From the NCBI GenBank assembly GCA_964395095.1, contig CAYMZZ010000009.1, positions 62,001 through 126,000 of the forward strand: a stretch of DNA of 64,000 nucleotides, read 5' to 3'. The notes beneath the pieces were generated by a model, which saw only the letters and a list, made by a program, of their open reading frames with translations, was not told the origin of the DNA and did no database searches. Position 1 is the first letter of the stretch, and each line of letters starts with the position of its first letter. The DNA comes from CAYMZZ01 sp964395095. GTDB lineage: Bacteria > Bacteroidota > Bacteroidia > Chitinophagales > Chitinophagaceae. Position numbers and translations under genes: made by a program. Below are positions 8,082 to 16,698 of the stretch, in pieces.

Positions 8082-8915
8082 TTACCGTAGCGTATGCATA
8101 AACATGGCTACCTGGTCGGTAAGTACATCAGCCTGCGGTTTTTCCTTTTTAGCTTTTTCGGTCTTCAGTTCCGATGCTTCAAAACTGTAGAGGTGCCAGT
8201 CGTGATCGTAATACTCCAGCGCGGTCATGTGCTCCACCCAATCGCCGGAATTGAGATAGGTAACCTGGCCTTTCTCGGTTTCAATCACTCTTTTCTGTGG
8301 CTGATGTATATGCCCGCAGATAACGGTATCGTATTTTTTTTCGATGGCGATTTCGGCGATCTTCTTTTCAAAAGCTTCAATCTTCACAACCCGCTTATGA
8401 AACTGCTGCATCAGTTTTCGGGAAAGCGAAACCTTGCTGCGACCCAACCGGTGTAAAATGGCATTAATGCATTTGTTAAAACCCAGCAAAAGGGCATAAC
8501 CATTACTGCCCAGCTTTCCCCAGAATTTGGCCGTATGCTTACTGGTGTGGTCAAAAACATCGCCATGAAAGATCCAGGTCATCCGGCCATTGATTTCTAT
8601 CACCAGCTTATCGGCCAGTTGAAAATTGCCCAGTTGCAAATCGGAATAGCGACGCAGCGATTCGTCGTGGTTGCCGGTGATATAAATCACCCGGGTACCA
8701 CTGGCCAGCATCTGGATAATTTCCTGAATGATCCGGATATGAGCCGCAGGGAAATAATGTTTGCTAAACTGCCAGCCATCAATGATATCGCCATTCAGCA
8801 CCAGCAGGCGGGGAGCAACGGATTGGAGATATGCGGAAAACTCTTTGGCACGGCTGGCATAAGTGCCCAGGTGCAGATCGGATATAACTACTACTTCAAC
8901 GGGACGTTTTTGCAT
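8082..8915 (-). CDS. PlcP-like calcineurin-type metallophosphoesterase
   Basis: 277 residues with the full metallophosphatase metal-site series: DLHLG (near residue 13), GDIIDGW (near 43), GNHDE (near 81), HGD (near 118) and GHIH (near 200), followed by NSGDWVEHMTALE. This order, including GDIIDGW and SGDWVE, fits the family annotated as UDP-2,3-diacylglucosamine diphosphatase, which includes PlcP, the phospholipase C used in phosphate-starvation lipid remodelling. No signal peptide, so it acts at the cytoplasmic face. The promoter has four Pho-type half-sites and the next gene is a glycosyltransferase, which favours PlcP over a lipid A (LpxH-type) role. Confidence 0.82.
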   Translation of the reverse strand: MQKRPVEVVVISDLHLGTYASRAKEFSAYLQSVAPRLLVLNGDIIDGWQFSKHYFPAAHIRIIQEIIQMLASGTRVIYITGNHDESLRRYSDLQLGNFQLADKLVIEINGRMTWIFHGDVFDHTSKHTAKFWGKLGSNGYALLLGFNKCINAILHRLGRSKVSLSRKLMQQFHKRVVKIEAFEKKIAEIAIEKKYDTVICGHIHQPQKRVIETEKGQVTYLNSGDWVEHMTALEYYDHDWHLYSFEASELKTEKAKKEKPQADVLTDQVAMFMHTLR

Positions 8916-8928
8916 ACCGGAGGTTTCA

Positions 8929-8983
8929 TAAAGCTAAGCATGCATTATAAACTGGAGGTTAAGGAGATGTGATGAAATGATTA
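8929..8983 (-). promoter_or_regulatory. Pho-box-like promoter of the PlcP/glycosyltransferase operon
   Basis: On the minus strand, half-sites TAATC (from 8983), TCACA (8972), TAACC (8961) and TTATA (8950) at 11 bp steps. The last begins 14 bp before the -7 box TAGCTTTA (8936-8929). The ATG is at 8915. Half-sites are weaker than at the other three promoters, but spacing is exact. Confidence 0.65.
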
Positions 8984-9010
8984 AGAAGTTTTACGTTGTA
9001 CGTATTATGT

Positions 9011-9076
9011 TGGGTTTTAGGTTTAGGGTTTAATGTTTAAAATTTTTTATTAGGGCGCAGATGAACGCAGATTCCT
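9011..9076. repeat. Single family B arm plus family E fragment
   Basis: 9011-9042 holds TTTAGG-type words without an inverted partner; 9053-9076 holds GCGCAGATGAACGCAGATT, a fragment of the ATCTGCG-word family E. Both lie between the divergent Pho-type promoters of the PlcP and phosphatase genes. The rest of the 311-bp gap is those two promoters. Confidence 0.6.
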
Positions 9077-9156
9077 GATAGCAGTGTAATGTGTCAATAG
9101 TTTTAGCAACTGCCGGTTTACTACCTTTTTATTAAGTTGGCTTTAGAAACTCGTGT

Positions 9157-9211
9157 TTACAAAAAGATGATCTTGCAATAACCTGCAGGTAACATTCATA
9201 ATGGAGTTTTG
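9157..9211 (+). promoter_or_regulatory. Pho-box-like promoter of the phosphatase gene
   Basis: Half-sites TTACA (9157), TGATC (9168), TAACC (9179) and TAACA (9190) at 11 bp steps; the last is 14 bp before the -7 box GAGTTTTG (9204-9211). Because the box covers the TTG at 9209, that codon cannot be the start, and the GTG at 9227 is preferred. Confidence 0.72.
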
Positions 9212-9226
9212 CAAAACCGTTACACA

Positions 9227-10291
9227 GTGAAATCTGCTCCTTTTCTGGCAGCCCTGTTGTTCGTTTTGCCTTCTACGCAAAGTGCGCGTTTTGCCACAAG
9301 CCTGCCTGTTCCCAGCGACAGTTCCCATAACCTTGTCATCGTTACCATCGATGGATTCCGATGGCAGGAGGTATTTTCCGGGGCCGATCCTGAACTGATC
9401 CGTGACCCTGTTATTTCTGGCGACACCGCCATTCTCAACCTCCTGTACTGGCATCCGGAACCGGAAGAGCGACGTCGCTTGCTGATGCCCTTTATGTGGA
9501 ATGTACTCTCCCGCCGCGGTCAGTTATGGGGCAACCGGCGCCTCAACAATAAAGTGAATACGGCAAACCTGTACCAGGTTTCTTATCCGGGTTATAACGA
9601 AATGTTTACGGGAACCACCGATCTGCTTATATCATCGAACAGCCGACGCATAAACCCCAATGAAAATGTATTATCATGGTTGAATCAGCAACCCGGTTTT
9701 GAAGGAAAGGTAGCTGCATTTACCTCCTGGAATTTATTTCCTTATATCCTGAATGCTGAAGCTACGGGACTGCCGGTAAACAGCGGCTATAGCCAATTGG
9801 CGCAAACGACAACCAATGATATTGCAGGTCGCCTCAATCAGTTGCAGGATTTGCATGCACAGGAAGAAACGGCCACCCGACAGGACCAGATCAGCTTTTT
9901 GGCGGCACGTGATTATTTGCTGCGCGAAAAGCCCCGCGTCCTGTTTATTGGTCTCGGTGAAACCGATGAGTTTGCGCACCATGGAAATTATGGCGAATAC
10001 CTGCAACAGGCCAATCGTATCGATCGTATGCTGGCCGACTTGTGGACCACCCTGCAAACAACGCCGGGCTATAAGGATAGAACCACGCTACTCATCACCA
10101 CCGATCATGGCCGCGGCAGCCGCGATGCCAAATGGCAATCGCATAGCGCCTTCATCCGTGGTTCCTCCCAAACCTGGCTGGCGATGATAGGTCCGGGTAT
10201 TGGAGCAAATGGTGAAATGGAAGAAGAAGCGCAGGTGTATCAGCAGGAGCTGGCGGGGTATATGGCAAAGTTGTTAGGGAAAGAGTTTTGA
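9227..10291 (+). CDS. Alkaline-phosphatase-superfamily phosphatase or phosphodiesterase
   Basis: 354 residues from GTG 9227, beginning with the signal peptide MKSAPFLAALLFVLP, so exported. It has the two-metal core of the superfamily: Asp in VIVTIDGFRWQEVF, a nucleophile region QVSYPGYNEMFTG (Ser where nucleotide pyrophosphatases have Thr), Asp/His in GETDEFAHHGNYG, and DH in LLITTDHGRGSRD. It resembles type I phosphodiesterase/PafA-like enzymes that release phosphate from organic esters outside the cytoplasm. Sulfatase or phosphoglycerol-transferase activity cannot be excluded. The Pho-type promoter and adjoining phoR/phoB-like genes support a phosphate-scavenging role. Confidence 0.82.
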   Translation: MKSAPFLAALLFVLPSTQSARFATSLPVPSDSSHNLVIVTIDGFRWQEVFSGADPELIRDPVISGDTAILNLLYWHPEPEERRRLLMPFMWNVLSRRGQLWGNRRLNNKVNTANLYQVSYPGYNEMFTGTTDLLISSNSRRINPNENVLSWLNQQPGFEGKVAAFTSWNLFPYILNAEATGLPVNSGYSQLAQTTTNDIAGRLNQLQDLHAQEETATRQDQISFLAARDYLLREKPRVLFIGLGETDEFAHHGNYGEYLQQANRIDRMLADLWTTLQTTPGYKDRTTLLITTDHGRGSRDAKWQSHSAFIRGSSQTWLAMIGPGIGANGEMEEEAQVYQQELAGYMAKLLGKEF

Positions 10292-10296
10292 GAGGG

Positions 10297-10436
10297 GTTT
10301 TAAGTTGTAAGTTGTAAGTTTTAAGTTGTAAGTTTTAAGTCCTATGGGTGATATGGCTGGTAGATTGTATGTATGACGGGTACTACCCAACCAACCTAAT
10401 ACTTATAACTTAAAACTTACAACTTACAACTCCCCT
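10297..10436. repeat. Heptad repeat pair, family A
   Basis: Left arm 10299-10340 (TAAGTTG/TAAGTTT heptads) begins eight bases after the phosphatase stop codon. The inverted right arm 10399-10431 reaches the stop codon of the leftward kinase gene. The centre has GGGTGAT and GGTACTACCC but no strong fold. Confidence 0.85.
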
Positions 10437-11484
10437 AATCCTTTCTCCTCTCCAACGTAAACCCAATCGTCGTTCCTACCGCTTCGCGGCTTCTTACGTG
10501 AATGGTTTGTCCATGCGCTTCAATGATATGCTTGCAAATGGCGAGGCCGAGTCCGCTGCCGGCCACGTCGAGGCTGCGGCCTTCTTCGGTACGATAAAAG
10601 CGTTCGAATATCCGGGTGAGGTGCCGCTCAGGGATGCCTATACCATCGTCACTGATCTCTACCAGGATATGCTGATCGTCGGTATTGTACATGCTGGCAG
10701 TGATATTACCATTTTGCTTGCCATACTTGATGGAGTTCTCCACGAGGTTTAGAATTACCTGCCTGATCTTTTCCTTGTCGGCAAAAACCGTAAGCGGCGC
10801 CTCACAGCCTTTCTTGATCTGGCATTTGATATTCTTGGGCATGCTCATGATAGAAATGCTTTCGAATGCTTCCTTTATCAGATCCTGGATCACGAAGTTT
10901 TGCTTGATCAGGTTGAGCTCCCCACGCTCCAGTCGCGAAATTTCATCAAGATCATTGAGCAGATTAGTCAACCGTTCTACATTGGTAGCGGTTTTTTCTA
11001 AAAATTTCCGGTTCACTTCCGGGTTCTCCAGCGCGCCATGTAGTAGCGTATCTACATATCCCTGTATGGCAAATACTGGTGTCTTGAATTCGTGGGATAG
11101 ATTCTGCAAAAACTCCTTCCGAAACTGTTCATTAGCCCGCAGCAGCTCCAGTTCCTTTCTGTTTTCGATGGCCCAGGCTTCCACATCCTCCCGCACTTCG
11201 TCAATAGATTTACGTGGCAGTATATACTTATAGTAGGTTTCTTCCCTTTTGGTGGCCTTGGTCTGGTAAATGAACTTATAAATCAACTTGATCTTACGGT
11301 AAATAAAGCGCTCCAGCACCAGGTAGATCAACAGGTAACCGCCCAGCAATATCAGCACAAAACTCAGCACCACTGGTTGCCAGCGTTGCTCAAAAAAATA
11401 AACCAAGAGGCTGATGGGTACAGCTAAAGCAAGGGCGGTCAGGAATGACAGAAGCCGGGGCGAAAGATTTTTGAGGGAAAACAT
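10435..11484 (-). CDS. phoR: PhoR-like sensor histidine kinase
   Basis: 349 residues. Two membrane helices at about 10-31 and 38-58 with almost no periplasmic loop, a linker without an obvious PAS domain, then the HisKA helix with phosphoacceptor His131 in NLSHEFKTPVFAIQGY. The ATPase domain shows NLVENSIKYGK, DDGIGIP and GSGLGLAI. The short periplasmic part is typical of PhoR-type kinases, which sense phosphate through transport complexes. It lies downstream of the PhoB-like gene on the same strand, with 121 bp holding a family C repeat between them. The name is by similarity and context (four Pho-type promoters nearby), not proof. Confidence 0.82.
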   Translation of the reverse strand: MFSLKNLSPRLLSFLTALALAVPISLLVYFFEQRWQPVVLSFVLILLGGYLLIYLVLERFIYRKIKLIYKFIYQTKATKREETYYKYILPRKSIDEVREDVEAWAIENRKELELLRANEQFRKEFLQNLSHEFKTPVFAIQGYVDTLLHGALENPEVNRKFLEKTATNVERLTNLLNDLDEISRLERGELNLIKQNFVIQDLIKEAFESISIMSMPKNIKCQIKKGCEAPLTVFADKEKIRQVILNLVENSIKYGKQNGNITASMYNTDDQHILVEISDDGIGIPERHLTRIFERFYRTEEGRSLDVAGSGLGLAICKHIIEAHGQTIHVRSREAVGTTIGFTLERRKD

Positions 11485-11528
11485 GACTGATCGAAATTAC
11501 CCAATTTTGTCCGTAGAGGCGGATAGGA

Positions 11529-11608
11529 TTATTTGAAAATTCGGTGATTTGTGTATTTGTTGATTTGAAGACTTCACCAAATAACCGAATAAACAAATTC
11601 ACAAATTA
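11529..11608. repeat. Word repeat pair, family C
   Basis: Left arm 11529-11568 of ATTTG/ATTCGG words; right arm 11575-11607 with CAAAT/CGAAT words is its imperfect inverted copy, separated by only about 6 bp. It lies between the PhoB-like and PhoR-like genes, and the response regulator's TAA stop is at its edge. Confidence 0.8.
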
Positions 11609-12283
11609 CACTTCAAACTTATACCCCACTCCCTTCACCGTAGTAATACAATCAATCCCCAGCTTTTGGCGGATTTTGCGGATATGTACATCGATGGTGC
11701 GGTCGCCTACTATTACATCATTGCCCCAAACCTGGTTCAGGATTTCATTGCGGAGAAATACCCTGCCTGGTTTTTGCGCCAGCAGGTATAACAGTTCAAA
11801 TTCTTTTTTGGCGAGTATGATGTCTTTGCCATCCACCTGCACCAGGAACCGTTCCGGATCAATCAGGAGGTTGCCGATCTCCAGGGTTTTTACTTCGGCC
11901 TTGCCCAGCCGGCGAAACAGGGCATTCACCCGGCTGATAAAAACTTTGGGGCTGATGGGCTTGCTTACATAATCGTCGGCCCCGGTTTCGAGTCCTTTGA
12001 TATGGGTGCTTTCGTCGTTAACGGCCGTCAGAAAGATAATCAGGGTGTCTTTAAAAGCGGGTTGCGCACGCAACAACTGGCAAACTTCCACCCCAGTTTT
12101 GCGCGGCATCATTACATCGAGCACAACCAGGTCGGGGAGGAAGCGTTTGGCTTTTTCAAGAGCCTCATCGCCATCCTTGGCGGTCACAACCTCATAGCCC
12201 TGTCCGGCGAGGTTGTATTTTAATATTTCCAATATGTCTGGTTCATCGTCCGCAATCAGAACTTTTCGGGGCTTCGCTTCCAT
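11606..12283 (-). CDS. phoB: PhoB-like response regulator
   Basis: 225 residues. The receiver domain has acidic residues at 12-14 (ADDEP), phosphoacceptor Asp56 in VVLDVMMPRKTG, and Lys108 in SKP. The C-terminal winged-helix domain carries DRTIDVHIRKIRQKLG (194-209), nearly the same as the DNA-recognition helix of E. coli PhoB, which binds 11-bp-spaced direct repeats. That agrees with the repeat geometry at four promoters in this window. The promoter on this strand has a perfect -7 box (TAGGTTTG, 12308-12301) but no convincing half-sites, so autoregulation is not apparent. Confidence 0.86.
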   Translation of the reverse strand: MEAKPRKVLIADDEPDILEILKYNLAGQGYEVVTAKDGDEALEKAKRFLPDLVVLDVMMPRKTGVEVCQLLRAQPAFKDTLIIFLTAVNDESTHIKGLETGADDYVSKPISPKVFISRVNALFRRLGKAEVKTLEIGNLLIDPERFLVQVDGKDIILAKKEFELLYLLAQKPGRVFLRNEILNQVWGNDVIVGDRTIDVHIRKIRQKLGIDCITTVKGVGYKFEV

Positions 12284-12300
12284 ACCATTGAAAATTTGCG

Positions 12301-12308
12301 CAAACCTA
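12301..12308 (-). promoter_or_regulatory. -7 box of the phoB/phoR-like operon
   Basis: TAGGTTTG on the minus strand, a perfect TAnnTTTG, 18 bp before the ATG at 12283. At the position used by the Pho half-sites (14 bp upstream) the sequence is TATCA and the next step fails, so this promoter is probably not PhoB-bound. Confidence 0.65.
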
Positions 12309-12442
12309 CTGGTAAATTGATAGACAGGGAAATAGGCCTGATCTGTTTACAGAGAGTTAATGATAAATTAATCTCTCGGCGGCCCCGCCCTTAAGCCGGG
12401 AGGGCTACTTGTTAAATGCTACTGAATATCAATACCTATTAC

Positions 12443-12450
12443 TAAATTTG
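12443..12450 (+). promoter_or_regulatory. -7 box of the clan CD-like gene
   Basis: TAAATTTG, a perfect TAnnTTTG, 14 bp before the ATG at 12464. No 11-bp repeats upstream. Confidence 0.6.
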
Positions 12451-12463
12451 TGTTTCGATCCTT

Positions 12464-14671
12464 ATGATAGCGACCCTGAAATATAGTTTGCTGGGCCTCG
12501 GGCTGTTGGGCTCCGTTCTGCTGGCGGAAGCGCAAATGGATACGGCAAAGCTTGGGGAGCTAAAGCCTCCCAAGAACCGGGAACTTTTCCACGACTATAT
12601 CGACCGGGAACAAAGCCTCCTCCTCGCTTCGGATGGTAAGGCGGATCAGTTATTCGCCGTTTCGAAGAACGAAGAAGTCAATCTCCTGCTCACCCGTGTG
12701 GTGACCCGCCGGATCGATATTTTCCAATGGGAGACCGAAGCCGATACTGCCCTGGATCACAGGATGAAGGTAAACTATCTTTCAGGTATGTCGAACCTGC
12801 TGCGTTATGTGCGGCAAAACTGGCCGGGAAAAGTGGTGAACCCACTTAAGCTGGAACTAATAATGGATGCCTATCTCCAATGCCTCGACCTGGATAAGCG
12901 AGATGAAAGCATTGAGCCCGTTATCCGATCCCTGGCTTACGATGAAGCAGCAGCCGTGATGGCGGCGGAAAATTTTAGCCGCAATCCCGGCTATCGCCAG
13001 GCTAAGGATCTTGTTGTGCTGAAATACTGCCTGCTGCATCCATCCGAAACCCTTTTCACCCTGAAGCAAAATCCCGATGTGCCTTTTGCCGACAGCCTGG
13101 TGAAACTGGTGGCACGCAGGTTCCCTTCCCAATTATACACGTATGCCCAGGCCAACAATAAGCTGGGTACGATTATCCGCAATATCAACGACGATCCCTT
13201 TGTGGAAGCCGTGGCGCGCATGAGCCGCAGCAAAAGTGGCCAACAATACTTTCCATTTCTGGATAATATTGTAAAAGGCAAACTGACCTTCGAAGATATT
13301 GACCGGGCCGAAAAAGATTCGGTACAGTATTACCGCCTGCTGGTAAATACCCGCCTCGATTATGTGGACCGCATGCTGCGTGGCGATACCGCTTATGCGC
13401 ACCAGGACCTGCTCAACCGCCTGCAGAAAAAAGCCAGAGACGTTTTCGTCACCACCATTAACGGGCTTCACAACGAACCCGATGCCGTGCGCTTTCGTTG
13501 CCTGCAAAACCTGACGGCGGAAGAGCTCTATTACCTGGCGGTTCTATCAGACGGATTAATCTATACCTCCAGCTATACTAATGGGGTCTATCCCCTTATG
13601 ATGCGGAAGATCAACCAGCGGGGCGATTCGCTGCTGCTGACCCTGCGCTTCGATCACTACCGCAAGTTCATTAGCCAGGCTGCCGCCTACAATACACTGG
13701 GTAATTTCCTCTCGAGCTTTCCCAGCCATGGCGACGCCACCGACCTGATGAAGGCTTTTGTAGGCAACCTCGAAAAAACCGAAGGCCTGGAAGATGGGGT
13801 AGATGTGGCCGACTCTTATGCGAGTATCGTGGAAACCAACCCAAGGCTCGCAGCGGAAGTGCTGGACCTGGTGCAAAGAAATTATGTCCGTAATGTTGAG
13901 CAAAACAACAATAAGGGTATCGTTATTTACAACATCCTCAATAAACTGTTCCTGAGCGCGGATTCGAGCAAGCAGGTTGACCTTACCAGCGAGCTGGGTA
14001 TTCCGCCTGTGTATAATGTGCCTTTCGAATCCTTGCTCAATGAGAAGGGGGAAGTGATCGCGCAGGTTTTCTTCTATGGTGATGAGGATGGACGCGCCAT
14101 ATTCAACGGATTCCAGAATATGTTTCCCGCCAGCAACTGGAGCATCGACCGCAGTCACCCGCAATGGATCAGCATCCGCAGCACCAGGGGTAAGCCGGTG
14201 ATCATTTATGCCAACCGGCCCCTGCCGGAAGAAACCGGTGAAGACGACCGGGCGCAACAGGCCCTGGGTGCGTTTTTGGAGAAGAATAAGATCCATCCCA
14301 CCGTTACCATTCACCGCGGGCATAGCTATTTTGCCGAAAGCACGATCCAGTACATGTCTACTCACTCCAAAGTGGTCTTCATGGGGAGCTGTGGCGGCTT
14401 TCACCTGATCGATCATATCCTGCAAAAATCCAGCGACGCGCATATTATCGCCTCCAAACAAATAGGCAAAACCGCCATCAACAAACCGTTCTTCCAATTA
14501 CTGACCGAAAAATTGCGCAATGGCAGTAATATTGACTGGATTCCCTTCTGGAAAGAATTCAAGAGCAGCGCCAGGGTAGAGGGTTTTGAAGATTATATTC
14601 CGCCCTACAAAAACCTCGGAGCAATTTTTATTAAGGCGTATAAGAGGGAGATGGGGGGTGAGGAGCTGTAA
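12464..14671 (+). CDS. Large secreted protein with caspase/gingipain-like His/Cys motif
   Basis: 735 residues. Signal peptide ending at about residue 23 (LLAEAQ). Residues of about 30-560 are alpha-helical repeat-like sequence without a recognised domain. The last 125 residues contain TVTIHRGHSYFAES (His617, His620) and, about 23 residues on, KVVFMGSCGGF (Cys643). A strand ending in His-x-Gly followed by a hydrophobic strand ending in Gly-Ser-Cys-Gly is the hallmark of clan CD cysteine peptidases (caspase, C11, gingipain, CHAT). The substrate is unknown. It has its own promoter, and the next gene is an ABC exporter across a family A repeat. The stop codon is part of that repeat. Confidence 0.6.
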   Translation: MIATLKYSLLGLGLLGSVLLAEAQMDTAKLGELKPPKNRELFHDYIDREQSLLLASDGKADQLFAVSKNEEVNLLLTRVVTRRIDIFQWETEADTALDHRMKVNYLSGMSNLLRYVRQNWPGKVVNPLKLELIMDAYLQCLDLDKRDESIEPVIRSLAYDEAAAVMAAENFSRNPGYRQAKDLVVLKYCLLHPSETLFTLKQNPDVPFADSLVKLVARRFPSQLYTYAQANNKLGTIIRNINDDPFVEAVARMSRSKSGQQYFPFLDNIVKGKLTFEDIDRAEKDSVQYYRLLVNTRLDYVDRMLRGDTAYAHQDLLNRLQKKARDVFVTTINGLHNEPDAVRFRCLQNLTAEELYYLAVLSDGLIYTSSYTNGVYPLMMRKINQRGDSLLLTLRFDHYRKFISQAAAYNTLGNFLSSFPSHGDATDLMKAFVGNLEKTEGLEDGVDVADSYASIVETNPRLAAEVLDLVQRNYVRNVEQNNNKGIVIYNILNKLFLSADSSKQVDLTSELGIPPVYNVPFESLLNEKGEVIAQVFFYGDEDGRAIFNGFQNMFPASNWSIDRSHPQWISIRSTRGKPVIIYANRPLPEETGEDDRAQQALGAFLEKNKIHPTVTIHRGHSYFAESTIQYMSTHSKVVFMGSCGGFHLIDHILQKSSDAHIIASKQIGKTAINKPFFQLLTEKLRNGSNIDWIPFWKEFKSSARVEGFEDYIPPYKNLGAIFIKAYKREMGGEEL

Positions 14672-14898
14672 GTTTTGAGTTCTAAGTTTTAAGTTGTAAG
14701 TAACATGTGGTTCGCTTATAATTTTTTTCAATATGAATTTTAATTTATGAACTATTTCCGGAAGTCATAATGAAGTTCGATAGGGAGAACTTTGATTAGC
14801 TATGCGCATCTTTCAAAACACCAGGTGCAATAAATTCTCGTACACCTTACAACCAATAACTTAATACTTAGAACTTACAACTTAAAACTTAAAACTCC
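14668..14898. repeat. Heptad repeat pair, family A
   Basis: Left arm 14668-14702 includes the TAA stop of the preceding gene in its first heptad. The inverted right arm 14851-14897 ends three bases before the TTG start of the ABC exporter. The centre is about 150 bp, the longest of this family here. The flanking genes point the same way, so this is not a convergent-gene terminator. Confidence 0.82.
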
Positions 14899-14899
14899 C

Positions 14900-16660
14900 T
14901 TGTCCGCTTCGCCCAACAAATTCAACCTCTCCGTTCTGCGCCGGGTATTTGGCTATGCGGCCCCTTACAAGAAGAAGTTCTATCTCTCTTTAACACTGGC
15001 CATCCTGCTGGCCATTCTCACGCCGGTACGACCTTATCTTATACAGGTGACGGTGAACGAATATGTGGCCAATTCGGTAGGGCGGATGGTGATTACTATT
15101 ACCCTGATTCAGATTGGCCTGATCCTGGTGGAAACCGCGATGCGCTTTTGGTTTTCCTATAGCACAGCCTGGCTGGGCCAGTCTGTTGTGCGCGACATGC
15201 GGGTAGCTGTATACAAAAAAATACTGCGGCTCAACCTCAGCCAGTTTGACCGCACCCCTATAGGTACCCTTACCACGCGAACGATCAACGATATTGAAAG
15301 CATCAACGATATTTTTGCTGATGGACTGGTGCCCATTATTGCCGACCTCCTGTCGATTGTATGTGTACTGGGCGTAATGCTTTATATCGATCCGGTTTTG
15401 ACGCTCGTGGCTTTGATCCCTTTCCCCATTATTATTGTCGCCACGTATTATTTCAAGGAAAGCATCAACCGCTCTTTCTTTAAAGTGCGGAATGCCGTAG
15501 CGGCCCTGAATGCTTTTGTGCAGGAACATCTCACGGGCATGCAGGTGGTACAGTCCTTTTCAGCCGAAGAGCGGGAAATGGGAAAGTTTAAGAATATCAA
15601 CCAGGCCCACCGGCATGCCAATATCCGCGCCATCTTCGCCTATTCGGTTTTTTTTCCGATTGTGGAAATTGTGCTGGCGCTCTCCACTGGTTTAATCGTG
15701 TGGTGGGCCGCCAAAGAGGCGCTCAACCTGCAGGTAAGCCAGCAGGGTACGGTAATTTCCTTTATCCTTTTTCTGAACCTGCTCTTCCGACCCCTGCGGA
15801 TTATTGCCGATAAATTCAATGTGGTGCAGATGGGAGTGGTAGCCAGTGAGCGCGTATTCAAAGTGCTCGATAACCCCGACTTTATCGCGGAACCTTCCTC
15901 AGCGCCCTTAATGCCTGCCGGTCAGGTGAGGGGTAAAGTGGAGTTTGACCAGGTAAGCTTTGCCTATACCGATGAACAATATGTTTTGCGCGACATTAGC
16001 TTCCGGATTGAACCCGGCGAAACCGTGGCCATTGTGGGGCATACGGGCAGCGGCAAAACCACTATTATCAGTTTGCTCAACCGGCTCTATCATATTCAGA
16101 AAGGGGTGATCCGTATCGATGACCAGGATATTCGCGAGTATGATCTTGGCTATTTGCGCAGCCAAACCGGCGTGGTGCTGCAGGATGTATTTCTTTTTTC
16201 GGGTTCGGTGCTCGACAATATCACCCTCCGCAACGAGGAAATTCCTTTTGAAAAAGTAGAAGAAGCCGCCCGCCTGATTGGCATGCACGATTTCATCATG
16301 CAATTACCCGGCGGCTACCACTATAATGTAATGGAGCGGGGCGCCACCCTTTCACTGGGGCAGCGGCAACTGATTTCCTTTATCAGGGCCCTGCTCTATA
16401 ATCCCGCCATCCTGATCCTCGACGAAGCCACTTCATCCGTTGACACCGAAAGCGAGCAATTGATTCAGCATGCCATCGATACCCTGATCGAGGGCCGTAC
16501 GTCCATCGTCATCGCCCACCGTCTTTCCACCATCCGCAAAGCTGATAAAATTATTGTGATGGAAAAAGGCCGGATCCGGGAGATGGGAACGCATGAGGAG
16601 CTGCTGGAGCTGAAAGGATATTATGCACAGTTGTATGAGATGCAGTTTGATACTGCGTGA
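14900..16660 (+). CDS. MsbA-like ABC exporter (fused membrane and ATPase domains)
   Basis: 586 residues. Six membrane helices in about the first 310, then an ATPase domain with Walker A GHTGSGKTT, Q-loop VVLQDVFLFSG, a signature that reads LSLGQRQL, Walker B ILILDEATSSVD and H-loop AHRLS. This is the half-transporter type that acts as a homo- or heterodimer and exports lipids, lipopeptides or drugs; the substrate is not predictable. The first in-frame start after the upstream stop is a TTG at 14900, directly after a repeat arm; no ATG is available before conserved sequence. The stop codon is the first TGA of a family D repeat. Confidence 0.88.
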   Translation: MSASPNKFNLSVLRRVFGYAAPYKKKFYLSLTLAILLAILTPVRPYLIQVTVNEYVANSVGRMVITITLIQIGLILVETAMRFWFSYSTAWLGQSVVRDMRVAVYKKILRLNLSQFDRTPIGTLTTRTINDIESINDIFADGLVPIIADLLSIVCVLGVMLYIDPVLTLVALIPFPIIIVATYYFKESINRSFFKVRNAVAALNAFVQEHLTGMQVVQSFSAEEREMGKFKNINQAHRHANIRAIFAYSVFFPIVEIVLALSTGLIVWWAAKEALNLQVSQQGTVISFILFLNLLFRPLRIIADKFNVVQMGVVASERVFKVLDNPDFIAEPSSAPLMPAGQVRGKVEFDQVSFAYTDEQYVLRDISFRIEPGETVAIVGHTGSGKTTIISLLNRLYHIQKGVIRIDDQDIREYDLGYLRSQTGVVLQDVFLFSGSVLDNITLRNEEIPFEKVEEAARLIGMHDFIMQLPGGYHYNVMERGATLSLGQRQLISFIRALLYNPAILILDEATSSVDTESEQLIQHAIDTLIEGRTSIVIAHRLSTIRKADKIIVMEKGRIREMGTHEELLELKGYYAQLYEMQFDTA

Positions 16661-16698
16661 GGCGTGAATCGTGAGGCGTGAATCGTGAGGCGTGAATC
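16654..16698 (+). repeat. Heptad repeat, family D
   Basis: Alternating heptads GTGAGGC and GTGAATC, starting within the last codons of the ABC exporter gene (GCG TGA). The same family recurs at 47672-47712 and 48451-48595. Confidence 0.85.

Noticed and set aside
12301..12340. Pho-box autoregulation of phoB/phoR
   Set aside because: The half-site at 14 bp before the -7 box is TATCA and the next step is ATTTC, so the pattern fails.
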